A DNA stretch of 64,000 nucleotides from Vibrio lentus (lineage in GTDB: Bacteria > Pseudomonadota > Gammaproteobacteria > Enterobacterales > Vibrionaceae), in contig NZ_JAUFQE010000002.1 in NCBI RefSeq assembly GCF_030409755.1, positions 3,038,001-3,102,000 of the forward strand, given 5' to 3'. This document shows positions 1 to 11,757 of this stretch, piece by piece. The translations under genes and the position numbers were made by a program. The notes beneath the pieces were generated by a model. It ran no database searches, had not been told where the DNA came from, and was given only the letters and a program-made list of their open reading frames with translations. Within the stretch, counting starts at the first letter, position 1. Every line of letters starts with the position of its first letter.

Positions 1-1
1 A

Positions 2-619
2 GACCGTGGTCTTTGTGGTGGTTTGAACATTAACTTGTTCAAGAAAGCTATGAATGACATGAAAGATTGGTCTGAGAAAGGTGCTGATGTAGAGCTTGCA
101 ATTGTAGGTTCTAAAGCAACAGCATTTTTCAATAACAGCGGCGCGAAAGTAGCAGCTCAAGTTTCTGGTCTGGGCGATCGTCCAAGCCTTGAAGACTTGA
201 TTGGCTCTGTAAGCGTTATGCTGAAGAAATATGATGAAGGTGAATTGGATCGCCTGTTCGTAGTGTTTAACAGATTTGAAAACACTATGGTTCAAGAACC
301 AACGATCGATCAATTACTTCCTTTGCCTAAATCAGACAGCGAAGACATGAAACGCGATCATGCTTGGGACTACATTTATGAGCCTGAGCCAAAACCATTA
401 CTAGATGCACTATTAGTTCGATACGTCGAATCTCAAGTGTATCAAGGTGTGGTAGAGAATCTTGCTTGTGAGCAAGCGGCTCGAATGATTGCAATGAAAT
501 CAGCAACAGATAACGCTGGTGACATTATTGATGACTTAGAACTTGTGTATAACAAAGCCCGTCAATCGGCGATTACACAAGAACTTTCTGAGATCGTTTC
601 AGGCGCAGCTGCGGTTTAA
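2..619 (+). CDS. atpG: ATP synthase F1 gamma subunit (5' end cut by the window)
   Basis: Central rotor-stalk subunit of the F1 part of ATP synthase, linking proton flow in Fo to catalysis in the alpha/beta ring. The frame is open from base 2 and begins DRGLCGGLN, the conserved motif normally found about 80 residues into gamma, so roughly the first quarter of the protein lies outside the window. The C-terminal helix ([19 protein letters not shown]) is the conserved end that enters the alpha3beta3 core. It is followed 34 bases later by atpD, in the usual atp operon order. The TTG at base 23 is internal and not a start. Confidence 0.97.
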   Translation, partial: DRGLCGGLNINLFKKAMNDMKDWSEKGADVELAIVGSKATAFFNNSGAKVAAQVSGLGDRPSLEDLIGSVSVMLKKYDEGELDRLFVVFNRFENTMVQEPTIDQLLPLPKSDSEDMKRDHAWDYIYEPEPKPLLDALLVRYVESQVYQGVVENLACEQAARMIAMKSATDNAGDIIDDLELVYNKARQSAITQELSEIVSGAAAV

Positions 620-635
620 GCTTAGGTAAAACTAA

Positions 636-2057
<1,422 letters not shown>

Positions 2058-2075
2058 GGCTAACTAGGAGGCGAT

Positions 2076-2498
2076 ATGGCAGCAATAACCTTTCACCTAG
2101 ACGTTGTAAGCGCAGAGAAACAACTTTTCTCTGGTCTTGTTGAAACGTTTCAGGTGACCGGTAGTGAGGGTGAGCTTGGTATTTTCCATGGTCACACTCC
2201 ACTGCTGACCGCTATCAAGCCTGGTATGGTGCGTATTGTTAAGCAGCACGGCCACGAAGAAATCATTTATGTTTCTGGTGGTATGGTAGAAGTTCAACCT
2301 GGTACAGCGACTGTACTGGCTGATACGGCTATCCGTGGTGAAGAACTAGACGCAGCAAAGGCGGAAGAAGCTAAGCGCAAGGCTGTGGAGAATATCCAAA
2401 ATCAGCATGGCGACATAGACTTCGCACAAGCGGCCGGTGAACTGGCTAAAGCCATTGCTCAGTTACGAGTTATCGAACTGACAAAACAGCGTCGCTAA
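2076..2498 (+). CDS. atpC: ATP synthase F1 epsilon subunit
   Basis: Small F1 stalk subunit that couples gamma to the c-ring and inhibits ATP hydrolysis through its C-terminal helices. At 140 aa it has the usual length. The N-terminal beta-sandwich carries the typical [19 protein letters not shown] segment at about residues 31-49; the alanine- and lysine-rich helical tail follows. AGGAGG stands 5 bases before the ATG. It is the last gene of the atp operon and is followed by a strong rho-independent terminator. Confidence 0.97.
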   Translation: MAAITFHLDVVSAEKQLFSGLVETFQVTGSEGELGIFHGHTPLLTAIKPGMVRIVKQHGHEEIIYVSGGMVEVQPGTATVLADTAIRGEELDAAKAEEAKRKAVENIQNQHGDIDFAQAAGELAKAIAQLRVIELTKQRR

Positions 2499-2526
2499 TC
2501 TTTTATAAGATTATAGACTCTGAGAT

Positions 2527-2552
2527 AAAGGCGACCTAAGGGTCGCCTTTTT
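2527..2552 (+). terminator. atp operon terminator
   Basis: Perfect 10-bp stem AAAGGCGACC / GGTCGCCTTT with loop TAAG, followed by more T residues. It sits 29 bases after the atpC stop. Confidence 0.92.
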
Positions 2553-2682
2553 GCATTTTTGGATTCTCAAAAAATGCTTCTTTTACGTATCACTACTGGT
2601 TAAATGGTTATTGCGATTTAATTTTTTGGCCAAAAACGGTTACAATATCGGCTTAATAAAAATAACGTTGGATAGGTTTACA

Positions 2683-4041
2683 ATGAAGTTTAGCGCGGTA
2701 ATTCTCGCGGCGGGCAAAGGCACTCGCATGTATTCAAACACACCAAAGGTTCTGCACACGCTTGCAGGTAAGCCAATGGTGAAGCATGTTATTGATACAT
2801 GTAATGGTCTAGGCGCTCAAAACATCAACCTGGTTTACGGCCACGGTGGTGATCAGATGAAAGCTATCTTAGCTGAAGAATCTGTAAATTGGGCACTGCA
2901 AGCTGAGCAGCTAGGTACAGGCCACGCTGTCGATCAAGCATCTGCACATTTCGCCGATGATGAAAAAGTATTAGTGTTATACGGTGATGTTCCACTGATC
3001 TCACCTGAAACCATTGAAAACCTATTAGACGCTCAACCAAACGGTGGTATAGCACTACTTACTGTCGTTCTAGATAACCCTATGGGTTACGGTCGTATCA
3101 TTCGTCGCAATGGCCCTGTTGTGGCAATCGTTGAGCAGAAAGATGCAACCGATGAGCAGAAGCTTATCAAAGAGATCAACACCGGAGTTATGGTTGCAAC
3201 AGGTGGTGATCTGAAGCGTTGGTTATCAGGCCTAAGCAATGACAACGCACAAGGTGAATACTACCTGACTGACGTTATTGCAGCCGCTCACGATGAAGGC
3301 CGTGCCGTTGAAGCTGTACACCCAGTAAGTCCGATTGAAGTGGAAGGCGTGAACGACCGTTCTCAACTGGCTCGTCTAGAGCGTGCTTACCAAGCTGAGC
3401 AAGCAGACAAGTTATTGAAGCAAGGCGTAATGCTGCGCGACCCAAGCCGCTTTGACCTACGTGGTGAGCTTCAATGTGGTATGGATGTTGAGATTGATAC
3501 TAACGTAATCATTGAAGGCAGCGTAAGTATTGGTGATAACGTGGTTATCGGCACCGGTTGTGTACTGAAAGACTGTGAGATCGATGACAACACTATCGTT
3601 CGCCCATATAGCGTAATCGAAGGTGCGACAATTGGTGAAGACTGTACGGTTGGTCCATTCACTCGCTTACGTCCAGGTGCTGACATGCGTAACAATTCGC
3701 ATGTAGGTAACTTTGTTGAAGTGAAGAACACTCGTCTTGGTGAGGGTTCTAAAGCGAATCACCTTACTTACCTAGGTGATGCTGAGATCGGTCAACGTGT
3801 AAATGTGGGTGCGGGTGCTATCACTTGTAACTACGATGGCGCGAACAAGTTTAAGACCATCATAGGCGATGACGTATTTGTTGGCTCTGATAGCCAATTA
3901 ATCGCACCTGTTACTATTGGCAACGGCGCAACTGTCGGTGCAGGCTCAACGGTGACTCGTGATGTTTCAGAGAACGAGCTTGTTATTAGCCGTGCGAAAG
4001 AGCGTAAGATTGCTGATTGGAAACGTCCAACTAAAAAATAA
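2683..4041 (+). CDS. glmU: Bifunctional GlcNAc-1-P uridyltransferase / GlcN-1-P acetyltransferase
   Basis: Makes UDP-GlcNAc, the precursor of peptidoglycan and LPS, in two steps in the cytoplasm. The N-terminal pyrophosphorylase domain opens with [12 protein letters not shown], the nucleotide-binding signature, at residues 5-16. From about residue 250 the protein is a left-handed beta helix with hexapeptide repeats (for example VIGTGC, TIGEDC), which is the acetyltransferase part. An upstream extension to 2551 is open, but it overlaps the atpC terminator and is hydrophobic nonsense. The ATG at 2683 gives [13 protein letters not shown] and 452 aa, the length of other Vibrio GlmU. The gene follows atp, as in most gammaproteobacteria. 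Confidence 0.97.
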   Translation: MKFSAVILAAGKGTRMYSNTPKVLHTLAGKPMVKHVIDTCNGLGAQNINLVYGHGGDQMKAILAEESVNWALQAEQLGTGHAVDQASAHFADDEKVLVLYGDVPLISPETIENLLDAQPNGGIALLTVVLDNPMGYGRIIRRNGPVVAIVEQKDATDEQKLIKEINTGVMVATGGDLKRWLSGLSNDNAQGEYYLTDVIAAAHDEGRAVEAVHPVSPIEVEGVNDRSQLARLERAYQAEQADKLLKQGVMLRDPSRFDLRGELQCGMDVEIDTNVIIEGSVSIGDNVVIGTGCVLKDCEIDDNTIVRPYSVIEGATIGEDCTVGPFTRLRPGADMRNNSHVGNFVEVKNTRLGEGSKANHLTYLGDAEIGQRVNVGAGAITCNYDGANKFKTIIGDDVFVGSDSQLIAPVTIGNGATVGAGSTVTRDVSENELVISRAKERKIADWKRPTKK

Positions 4042-4069
4042 TCTCTAACGTCCAAAAGATACTCTTATG

Positions 4070-4099
4070 AAAGCCAGTAGCATCGCTACTGGCTTTTTT
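4070..4099 (+). terminator. glmU terminator
   Basis: Stem GCCAGTAGC / GCTACTGGC with a three-base loop and TTTTTT on the 3' side, 28 bases after the glmU stop. Confidence 0.92.
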
Positions 4100-4204
4100 G
4101 TATCGGTCACTCACTGCTAACAAAATAATCAATTTGGCAATTGTATTTTTTTAATAGATTGTTAATATTCGGGCTATGGTTCGGTATAAATGGGTTGATG
4201 TACG

Positions 4205-5866
4205 GTGATATTGGTTGAAAAGAAATGGCAAACATTGCCGATCATTATTTTGTCTTTTTCAATGTTAATAGGTCTCTATGGCTTTTATGTAACGCTGGAA
4301 AAACTGGTTGTTGAAAATGAGCGTGATCACCTAGTTTCTTTGATGTCAGACGTTATCTATGAAATTCGCGAAGATAGTGAGTTATTTACGGTTGATATGG
4401 ATGTCGATGATTACATCGGAGACTTAACGCAAGCCAACACTCGACTCCGAATCCAAGTGATAAGTCCCGATGGTGTCGTGATTGGTGATACAGATCTTTC
4501 AGACCATGCATTGGCTAGAGTCGAAAATCACGGTAACCGCCCTGAATTCAAGCAAGCCATTCAACAAGGTACCGGCAGTGATGTCCGTTTTAGTACCGTG
4601 ACCTCCATCGACCGAATCTACTATTCAATGAAAGAGAGCATTAACGGGCAAGACTTCGTTATCGTGATCTCTTCGCCAATGCATCAACTGAAACAGATGA
4701 ATTTCCAATTGATGGGGATTTTGGTTGGTATGGTATTGCTGAGTTTGAGTTTCTTGATTGGCACCTCATATGTGAGCAATCGCCAAATTGTTCATCGAGT
4801 GGAAGAAGAACAGAAGAAGCAAGATGAACGCATTCGCCAACGAACCCATGAAATTGAGTTGATGCACCGCCTCGCGAATATGCTTGCCGCGTGTAACAAC
4901 ATGGTGGAAGCACAACAGATCGTTTCGGATATCTTGCCGCGAATTCTCGGTAACGTGAACGGCAGTGTTTCTTTGATGCGCGCATCGCGTAACCAGCTGA
5001 TCACTCAGCTTGACTGGGGAGAAGCGTGGCCAGGCAGCGCAAGCTTTGCGCCGGAAGAGTGTTGGTCATTACGTAAAGGTCGAGCGCACCAATCGAATGA
5101 TGATTTCCATTCGTTGACTTGTGGGCACATGCACGAGATGGATAACAACCAAACGCTTTGTATTCCGTTGACGGCACACGGCAACACCATCGGTATTATG
5201 CACCTTTACTTCGGGGTGGGTGATATCAAGATTGACCCTATTACCGAGCAACTGGCTTTCAGTGTTTCAGAGCATTTAGGTTTAGCATTGGCTAACCTGA
5301 GCCTGCAAGAGAAGCTTCGCTCGCAAGCATTGAGCGATCCATTAACAGGCCTGTTTAACCGTCGTTTCTTCGAACAAAAATTGGAAGAACATTCGATGAA
5401 CTCCGCCACCAGCGAGCAACCGTTATCATTGCTGATGCTCGATTTGGATCACTTTAAACGTTTTAATGACAACTTTGGCCATGATGCGGGTGATTTCGTA
5501 TTGAAAGAGATCAGTGCACTACTCAAACAGAGTGTGAGTGAAGATGAGATCGCGTGCCGATTGGGTGGTGAGGAGTTAGCGATACTGCTTCCGCATTACT
5601 CGATGGAACAAGCTACGGAGTTTGGTCAGGTATTATGTGATGCGGTGCGTTCTATGCACCTTGAGCACAAAGGGCTTTCATTAGGACAGTTGGGCGTATC
5701 TATTGGTGTTGCCACCTATCCTAAGCCAGCATCTGATACTGAATCTTTGGTTAAGATGGCAGATAATGCGCTCTATATGGCCAAAGATATGGGCCGTAGC
5801 CGAGTGGTTAACTATGACGAATACAGTCGCCATAAAGCACCAGCATTGGAAGCCGTTGAAGTGTAA
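4205..5866 (+). CDS. Membrane-bound GAF-GGDEF diguanylate cyclase
   Basis: Predicted to make cyclic di-GMP from two GTP at the inner membrane. Residues about 12-33 and 168-190 are membrane segments enclosing a periplasmic region of about 135 residues that looks Cache/PhoR-sensor-like. A short charged coiled coil follows, then a GAF domain (about 220-365) with a CWSLRKGRAH segment, then GGDEF from DPLTGLFNRRFFE (about 379). The active loop reads GGEEL (454-458), compatible with activity. Where an RxxD inhibitory site would lie the sequence reads SEDE, so classical product feedback is probably lost. The start is a GTG with only a weak SD; a TTG two codons later is possible. It is a single gene between two terminators. 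Signal unknown. Confidence 0.88.
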   Translation: MILVEKKWQTLPIIILSFSMLIGLYGFYVTLEKLVVENERDHLVSLMSDVIYEIREDSELFTVDMDVDDYIGDLTQANTRLRIQVISPDGVVIGDTDLSDHALARVENHGNRPEFKQAIQQGTGSDVRFSTVTSIDRIYYSMKESINGQDFVIVISSPMHQLKQMNFQLMGILVGMVLLSLSFLIGTSYVSNRQIVHRVEEEQKKQDERIRQRTHEIELMHRLANMLAACNNMVEAQQIVSDILPRILGNVNGSVSLMRASRNQLITQLDWGEAWPGSASFAPEECWSLRKGRAHQSNDDFHSLTCGHMHEMDNNQTLCIPLTAHGNTIGIMHLYFGVGDIKIDPITEQLAFSVSEHLGLALANLSLQEKLRSQALSDPLTGLFNRRFFEQKLEEHSMNSATSEQPLSLLMLDLDHFKRFNDNFGHDAGDFVLKEISALLKQSVSEDEIACRLGGEELAILLPHYSMEQATEFGQVLCDAVRSMHLEHKGLSLGQLGVSIGVATYPKPASDTESLVKMADNALYMAKDMGRSRVVNYDEYSRHKAPALEAVEV

Positions 5867-5897
5867 TAGAAGCAGTATTTAAGTAACCGTAGATATA

Positions 5898-5927
5898 AAA
5901 AAAGAGCGAGTAATCTCGCTCTTTTTT
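5898..5927. terminator. Bidirectional terminator between the cyclase gene and punC
   Basis: Stem AAAAAAGAGCGAG / CTCGCTCTTTTTT, loop TAAT. The A and T runs on both sides let it serve both converging genes. Confidence 0.92.
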
Positions 5928-5945
5928 GTTTTCTTAAGCTAGAAG

Positions 5946-7157
5946 CTAGTCTTGCTTGTCTTCTGCCACTACGCGAGAGTTATCTGGCGCAACAAAGTGG
6001 TCAGACAGTTCTTTGTTCGAAACGATGTAACCAATCCACAAAGTACCTAAGCAAATCACCACTGCAATACCCGTAGCGCTCAGTGCTTGGCTCGCCATTG
6101 CAGCAACGAGTGCGCTTGATAAGCTGCTAATGCTGATTTGAAGGCTGTTCTGTAGACCAGCTGCTGTTGCTGGACTCTGTTTTGCGCTTGATAGGGCACG
6201 GTTTACTACTATTGGGTAAAGTGCGCCGTTTGCTACTGCAATCAGACAGAACGGTGCCAGTAGAGGCCAAATTGACGTCAGTTCCCATTGTGATGCGATG
6301 AAAATCAGTAACGCAGCAACGCTAAACAAACCAATCAGGTTTCGTAATACGACACCATCACCGTACTTTTTCACTGCTTGCTTACCGAAGTAGCCACCAG
6401 CCATAAAGGCGATTGTCTGTGGAATGAAGCTCAAGCCAATGTCTTTTGCTTCATAACCTAGCTGAGCCATGATCTCTGGCATACCCGTTAGGTAAGCGAA
6501 GAACGCTGCTGACGCCGATGCAAACATCAACACATTGCCCATGTATGGCTTAGACTTAAGTAGCGTTTTAATATCAGTCTTGATCGATGTCTGTTTTACT
6601 TCCGGCGCTTCTTTTGGTTGAGCCATTGTCGTTGCGATCAACAATGCGCCCATTAGCGTCAATGTGATAAAGATACTGTGCCAACCAAAGCTGTCTGCTA
6701 GCAACACACCCAGTTGAGGTGCTAATGCTGGAGATAGCGCTACTAGAGGCATGATAGTCGCAAAAATTTGCTGGCTACTGCTCTGAGAGTAACGCTTGAT
6801 AACCATTGCTTGCCAAATTACAGCTGGCGCACATACACCGATCGCTTGAATGAAGCGTAGTGTCAGTAGATGCCATACTTCGGTACTGAATGCTAAGCCA
6901 AATGAAGCGGCGGTGAATATTACTAGACCGACTGCCAGCGTATTGCGGTGACCATATTTGTCACTTGCTAGGCCCCAAAGAAGCTGGCCTAGTGCCATAC
7001 CGCCAAGGAATACGGTTAGAGACAAGGCGATCTGCTCTGGTCCGGTTGCAAAGTCGACTTCCATTGCTTTAAACGCTGGAAGGTACATATCAGTCGCGAT
7101 GAAACCAAGCATTGAAAGTACTGCAAGGTAGACCAATTGAAATTTAGAAATATTCAT
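5946..7157 (-). CDS. punC: MFS transporter of the PunC (YdhC) / Bcr-CflA type
   Basis: Inner-membrane drug/proton-antiporter-type carrier of 403 aa with about 12 hydrophobic segments. Segments such as GFIATDMYLPAF (residues 18-29), PAVIWQAMV and IMPLVALSPALAP closely match my memory of E. coli YdhC, now PunC, reported as a purine nucleoside transporter. It is divergent from a LysR gene matching YdhB/PunR, the same pair as in E. coli, which supports the assignment. The substrate in Vibrio is inferred. An alternative reading is a general Bcr/CflA drug exporter. Confidence 0.8.
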   Translation of the reverse strand: MNISKFQLVYLAVLSMLGFIATDMYLPAFKAMEVDFATGPEQIALSLTVFLGGMALGQLLWGLASDKYGHRNTLAVGLVIFTAASFGLAFSTEVWHLLTLRFIQAIGVCAPAVIWQAMVIKRYSQSSSQQIFATIMPLVALSPALAPQLGVLLADSFGWHSIFITLTLMGALLIATTMAQPKEAPEVKQTSIKTDIKTLLKSKPYMGNVLMFASASAAFFAYLTGMPEIMAQLGYEAKDIGLSFIPQTIAFMAGGYFGKQAVKKYGDGVVLRNLIGLFSVAALLIFIASQWELTSIWPLLAPFCLIAVANGALYPIVVNRALSSAKQSPATAAGLQNSLQISISSLSSALVAAMASQALSATGIAVVICLGTLWIGYIVSNKELSDHFVAPDNSRVVAEDKQD

Positions 7158-7182
7158 AAGATGCCATTAAGCTAAAAGTAGT

Positions 7183-7199
7183 GATGTTTTTATCATCAA
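7183..7199. promoter_or_regulatory. Candidate PunR operator between punC and punR
   Basis: Interrupted dyad TGATG-N7-CATCA in the 163-bp divergent intergenic region, with LysR-type spacing. It lies just upstream of the punC start. Candidate only: the true PunR motif is not recalled. Confidence 0.35.
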
Positions 7200-7320
7200 A
7201 AAAATTGTTAGATAATCAGGAGTTAAAGTCCCTGTTTATTTATGCTGACATTCTATTTTTCAGAACTGATAAAATAAAACGCTAAAATATGTAGTTATCA
7301 ATCAAAAAATTTGAAGGCTT

Positions 7321-8235
7321 ATGTTCTCTAAATCCTCGTTAGAAATGCTTGATACCGTTGCTCGCTTGGGCAGCTTTACTGCGGCTGCAGAGCAATTGCA
7401 CAAAGTACCATCGGCGATCAGCTATGGGGTTAGGCAGGTAGAGCAAGAGCTTGATGTTTTACTTTTCAGACGCTTACCAAGAAAAGTAGAGCTGACGCCC
7501 GCTGGGGAGCTGTTTATTGAAGAGGCTCGCCAACTGCTGAGGCAAATGGAAGAACTCAGTGCACAAACTCGCCGCGCTGCTCGTGGTTGGAAGAAAACCT
7601 TACGTCTAACCCTTGATAACGTGGTTAAGCTCGACAAGATGAAGCCAATGATTGAAGAGTTTTATCAAACCTTTGAGTTTGCTGAACTTCAGATCAACAT
7701 GGAAGTGTTTAACGGTTCTTGGGAAGCCATAGCACAGGGCAGGGCGGATATTGTGATTGGCGCTACTTCGGCGATTCCGGTTGGCGGTGACTTTGAAGTT
7801 AAGGATATGGGGCGGTTAGATTGGGCATTTGTGATGTCACCCAGTCACCCTTGTGTGCGAGAACAAAACCTCAATGAAGCCTTTGTCAGTCAATATCCAG
7901 CGATCTGTTTGGATGATACCTCCAGCGTGCTGCCTAAGCGTCACACTGGCCATTATGCAAGTCAGAGACGTCTTCTATTACCTAACTGGTACAGCGCAAT
8001 AGAGTGTCTTAAAAATGGTGTAGGGGTGGGTTACATGCCAAGGCATATCGCCGCACCTATTATTGAGCAAGGTTTGCTGGTGGAAAAAATATTACCTGAG
8101 CCAAGCCCGCAGAGTCATTGTTGCTTAGTGTGGCGTAAAGACGACAACCATAAGTTGATCGAGTGGATGGTTAAGTATTTAGGATCGAGTGAACAGCTTC
8201 ATCAAGATTGGTTGGATCATCGCAAAGCGATCTAA
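7321..8235 (+). CDS. punR: LysR-family regulator resembling PunR (YdhB)
   Basis: Transcription regulator of 304 aa. The N-terminal winged helix (residues 1-60) has the LysR helix-turn-helix GSFTAAAEQLHKVPSAISYGVRQVE-like region; the remainder is a substrate-binding effector domain. EVFNGSWEAIAQGRADIVIG and ATSAIPVGG match segments recalled from E. coli YdhB/PunR, the activator of punC. It is transcribed away from the transporter gene, the classic LysR arrangement, so it most likely controls that gene. The effector is inferred to be a purine or nucleoside. Confidence 0.82.
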   Translation: MFSKSSLEMLDTVARLGSFTAAAEQLHKVPSAISYGVRQVEQELDVLLFRRLPRKVELTPAGELFIEEARQLLRQMEELSAQTRRAARGWKKTLRLTLDNVVKLDKMKPMIEEFYQTFEFAELQINMEVFNGSWEAIAQGRADIVIGATSAIPVGGDFEVKDMGRLDWAFVMSPSHPCVREQNLNEAFVSQYPAICLDDTSSVLPKRHTGHYASQRRLLLPNWYSAIECLKNGVGVGYMPRHIAAPIIEQGLLVEKILPEPSPQSHCCLVWRKDDNHKLIEWMVKYLGSSEQLHQDWLDHRKAI

Positions 8236-8283
8236 TGATGCGATCCGTTGAAGATCATTCGGGTTAGGTTTGAATCCGTCCAA

Positions 8284-8317
8284 TAAAAAGAGCGAGTTAT
8301 GATAACTCGCTCTTTTT
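8284..8317. terminator. Bidirectional terminator between punR and ilvA
   Basis: Stem AAAAAGAGCGAGTTAT / ATAACTCGCTCTTTTT around a tiny loop. Serves punR on plus and the ilvGMEDA operon on minus. The outer part is the same as the terminator at 5898. Confidence 0.92.
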
Positions 8318-8335
8318 GATGCTTAGGCCGAACTC

Positions 8336-9880
8336 TTAAGACAAGAAAAACTTGTAGGAAGGGTTATCGGTTTCATCTTTGCATTGGTAACCGAGTTCTT
8401 CTAAATGTGTAGAGAACTGAGCTAAGTCGTCATCACCGAGTTCAAAACCACACAGCACACGACCGTAGTCAGCACCATGGTTACGATAGTTGAACAAGCT
8501 GATATTCCAGTGAGTCCCTAAGGTATCAAGGAATTTAATCAATGCCCCTGGGTATTCAGGGAACTCAAAGCTGTAAAGACGCTCTTTCAATGGCTTCGAT
8601 GGTTTGCCGCCAATCATGTAACGAATATGAAGTTTTGCCATCTCGTCATCAGACAAGTCGACAACCGCGTAGTCACCCTCACGTAAGTCATTGATGATGT
8701 GTTCGAGTTCTTCTTGTCCACCTTGTAGACGTACACCAACGAAGATATTCGCCAGGCTTTCGTCGTTGTGGCGGTAGTTAAACTCAGTCACCGCTCGACC
8801 ACCAATAATGTTACAGAACTCTAGGAACGCACCTTGTCGCTCTGGAATCGTCACCGCAAGCAGGCCTTCTCGCTTCTCACCTAATTCACAACGCTCAGAG
8901 ACATAACGCAGACCGTGGAAGTTGGTGTTAGCACCAGACAGTACCGTTGCCAGTTGCTTACCTTGCAGTTGGTTTTGTTCTGCAAACTTCTTAAGGCCTG
9001 CCAGAGCAAGCGCTCCTGAAGGCTCAGCAATTGCACGGGTGTCTTCAAAGATGTCCTTTACCGCAGAGCAGATTTCATCGCTAGAGACTGTAATATGACC
9101 ATCAATGTACTGTTGGCAAAGACGGAAGGTTTCTTCACCAATGCGTTTAACCGCAACACCATCAGCAAACATGCTGACCTGATCCAGTACCACTGGTTCA
9201 CCCGCATCCAGTGCTGCTTTCAAGCAAGCCGAGTCTTCAGGCTCTACCGCAATCACTTTAATCTCTGGCATCAGTTGTTTGATAAGCACTGCAACACCAG
9301 CGGCTAAGCCACCACCACCAACCGGCACAAATATATAATCCATGTGACCGTTTTGCTGCAGCATCTCCATGCCCATAGTACCTTGCCCTGCAATCACCAG
9401 TGGGTGATCGAAAGGAGGTACAAAGGTGAAGCCATGTTCAGCCGATAGGCGTTCCGCTTCCGCTTTCGCTTCATCGAAATTACTACCGTGCAGAACCACT
9501 TTGCCACCAAATCCGCGTACCGCATCAACCTTGATATCCGGCGTTGTTTTTGGCATCACGATCGTGGTTTGAATACCCAGCTTAGAACCGGACAGCGCCA
9601 TACCTTGTGCGTGGTTTCCTGCTGATGCTGCAATCACACCTGCGGCTTTCTGTTGTTCAGAAAGGCTTGATACCATGTTGTAAGCACCGCGCAGCTTAAA
9701 CGAGTGTACCGGCTGACGGTCTTCTCGTTTAAGCTGAACCTGATTACCGATACGAGCGCTTAAGCGTGGCATATCTTGCAGAGGTGTCACGATTGCCGCT
9801 TCGTAAACCGGTGCTCTCAGGATCTGGCGCAGATAATCTGCGCCACTTTGTTTTTTGGGACTGGAGGTGTCGTCACTCAT
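8336..9880 (-). CDS. ilvA: Threonine deaminase (biosynthetic)
   Basis: PLP enzyme converting L-threonine to 2-oxobutanoate and ammonia, the committed step to isoleucine. It is 514 aa, the length of the biosynthetic allosteric form. The PLP lysine is K62 in HSFKLRGAYN, and a glycine-rich phosphate loop (PVGGGGLAAG) follows. Two ACT-like regulatory domains fill the part after about residue 325, where isoleucine inhibits and valine activates in the family. It is the last gene of ilvGMEDA, 2 bases after the ilvD stop, so translation is probably coupled. Confidence 0.97.
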   Translation of the reverse strand: MSDDTSSPKKQSGADYLRQILRAPVYEAAIVTPLQDMPRLSARIGNQVQLKREDRQPVHSFKLRGAYNMVSSLSEQQKAAGVIAASAGNHAQGMALSGSKLGIQTTIVMPKTTPDIKVDAVRGFGGKVVLHGSNFDEAKAEAERLSAEHGFTFVPPFDHPLVIAGQGTMGMEMLQQNGHMDYIFVPVGGGGLAAGVAVLIKQLMPEIKVIAVEPEDSACLKAALDAGEPVVLDQVSMFADGVAVKRIGEETFRLCQQYIDGHITVSSDEICSAVKDIFEDTRAIAEPSGALALAGLKKFAEQNQLQGKQLATVLSGANTNFHGLRYVSERCELGEKREGLLAVTIPERQGAFLEFCNIIGGRAVTEFNYRHNDESLANIFVGVRLQGGQEELEHIINDLREGDYAVVDLSDDEMAKLHIRYMIGGKPSKPLKERLYSFEFPEYPGALIKFLDTLGTHWNISLFNYRNHGADYGRVLCGFELGDDDLAQFSTHLEELGYQCKDETDNPSYKFFLS

Positions 9881-9882
9881 AG

Positions 9883-11724
9883 TTAGCCCTCAAGCTTAGA
9901 CTTATCACGTACAGCGCCTTTGTCGGCACTGGTTGCCATGCTCGCGTAAGCTTTGAGTGCGAATGACACTTCACGCTGACGGTTTTCTGGTTTCCAGCCT
10001 AATGCATCTTGTTTAACGCGACGTGCTTCAAGCTCTGCTTCAGGCACATAAAGCGTGATTGAACGGCTAGGGATGTCGATAGTGATGATATCGCCCGTGT
10101 TAACTAGACCAATCACACCGCCACTTGCTGCTTCTGGAGACGCGTGACCGATAGACAGACCTGATGTACCACCAGAGAAACGACCATCGGTTAGAAGAGC
10201 ACAAGACTTGCCTAGACCCATAGATTTTAGGTAAGTCGTTGGGTACAGCATTTCTTGCATACCTGGACCACCTTTAGGGCCTTCGTAGCGAATAACCACG
10301 ACTTCGCCAGCTTTAACTTTACCCGCTAAGATACCTTCTACCGCTGTATCTTGGCTTTCAAATACGATTGCTGGACCTTGGAATTTAAGGTTTTCTTCAT
10401 CAACACCCGCAGTCTTAACGATACAACCATCAACCGCGATGTTACCTGAAAGTACCGCTAGGCCACCTTCTTGGCTGAATGCGTTTTCTTTGGTACGAAT
10501 ACAACCATCTTTGCGATCGTCATCAAGGCGATCCCAACGACAATCTTGTGAGAAAGCTTTAGTTGTACGGATGCCCGCAGGGCCAGCGCGGAAGAACTTA
10601 AGCACGGCTTCGTCTTCTGTCTGCATGATGTCGTACTGTGCAAGTTGCTCTTGCATGCTTAGACCAAGCACGGTGCGAGTTTGGTTGTTCAATAGACCTG
10701 CACGGTCAAGCTCACCAAGGATAGCCATTACGCCACCAGCACGGTGAACATCTTCCATGTGGTACTTCGGTGTTGAAGGCGCCACTTTACATAGGTGTGG
10801 AACACGGCGAGACATCGCATCGATATCATCCATATCGAAATCAATGTCGCCTTCTTGAGCAGCCGCTAAAAGGTGAAGAACAGTGTTACTAGAACCACCC
10901 ATTGCGATATCAAGCGCCATCGCATTATCGAAAGCAGCGCGGTTTGCGATGTTGCGTGGCAGTGCTGACTCGTCGTCTTGCTCGTAGTAACGCTTGGTTA
11001 GATCAACGATGCGCTTACCGGCATTGATGAACAGTTCTTCGCGGTCTGCGTGTGTCGCCAGCATAGAACCGTTACCAGGCTGAGATAGACCAAGTGCTTC
11101 TGTTAGGCAGTTCATTGAGTTTGCTGTGAACATACCTGAACATGAACCACAGGTTGGACATGCTGAACGTTCTACTTGCTCACTTTGCTCATCAGAAATT
11201 GTTGGATCGGCACCCTGAATCATCGCGTCAACAAGATCGAGCTTGATGATTTGATCTGAAAGCTTGGTTTTACCTGCTTCCATTGGGCCGCCTGATACAA
11301 AGATCACTGGGATGTTAAGGCGCATTGCGGCCATCATCATCCCCGGAGTGATTTTGTCACAGTTAGAGATACACACCATCGCATCCGCACAGTGTGCATT
11401 GACCATGTATTCTACTGAGTCTGCAATAAGCTCACGTGATGGCAGTGAATACAGCATGCCGCCGTGGCCCATTGCGATACCATCATCGACTGCGATGGTA
11501 TTGAATTCTTTAGCGATACCGCCCGCTTTCTCGATTTCACCCGCAACCAGTTGACCCATATCTTTAAGGTGAACGTGGCCTGGTACGAATTGAGTGAAAG
11601 AGTTTACAACCGCGATGATTGGCTTACCGAAGTCATCATCTTTAACGCCAGTTGCACGCCATAAAGCGCGCGCACCAGCCATGTTGCGTCCGTGGGTAGT
11701 CGTTGCTGAACGATAGATTGGCAT
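9883..11724 (-). CDS. ilvD: Dihydroxy-acid dehydratase
   Basis: Iron-sulfur dehydratase that makes 2-keto-isovalerate and 2-keto-3-methylvalerate, the step before transamination in valine and isoleucine synthesis. It is 613 aa, as in E. coli. Cluster cysteines are visible in NCDK (C122) and CGSC (C195), with the conserved MAHGGM-like stretch reading MGHGGM near residue 85. It starts at ATG 11724 behind a short gap from ilvE. The cluster is expected to be oxygen- and superoxide-sensitive, as in the family. Confidence 0.97.
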   Translation of the reverse strand: MPIYRSATTTHGRNMAGARALWRATGVKDDDFGKPIIAVVNSFTQFVPGHVHLKDMGQLVAGEIEKAGGIAKEFNTIAVDDGIAMGHGGMLYSLPSRELIADSVEYMVNAHCADAMVCISNCDKITPGMMMAAMRLNIPVIFVSGGPMEAGKTKLSDQIIKLDLVDAMIQGADPTISDEQSEQVERSACPTCGSCSGMFTANSMNCLTEALGLSQPGNGSMLATHADREELFINAGKRIVDLTKRYYEQDDESALPRNIANRAAFDNAMALDIAMGGSSNTVLHLLAAAQEGDIDFDMDDIDAMSRRVPHLCKVAPSTPKYHMEDVHRAGGVMAILGELDRAGLLNNQTRTVLGLSMQEQLAQYDIMQTEDEAVLKFFRAGPAGIRTTKAFSQDCRWDRLDDDRKDGCIRTKENAFSQEGGLAVLSGNIAVDGCIVKTAGVDEENLKFQGPAIVFESQDTAVEGILAGKVKAGEVVVIRYEGPKGGPGMQEMLYPTTYLKSMGLGKSCALLTDGRFSGGTSGLSIGHASPEAASGGVIGLVNTGDIITIDIPSRSITLYVPEAELEARRVKQDALGWKPENRQREVSFALKAYASMATSADKGAVRDKSKLEG

Positions 11725-11757
11725 TGCTTAAATCCTTATAAAATATTTGGCTGTTGC

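Noticed and set aside
2551..2682. N-terminal extension of glmU
   Set aside because: Overlaps the atpC terminator; GlmU homologues start at [11 protein letters not shown].
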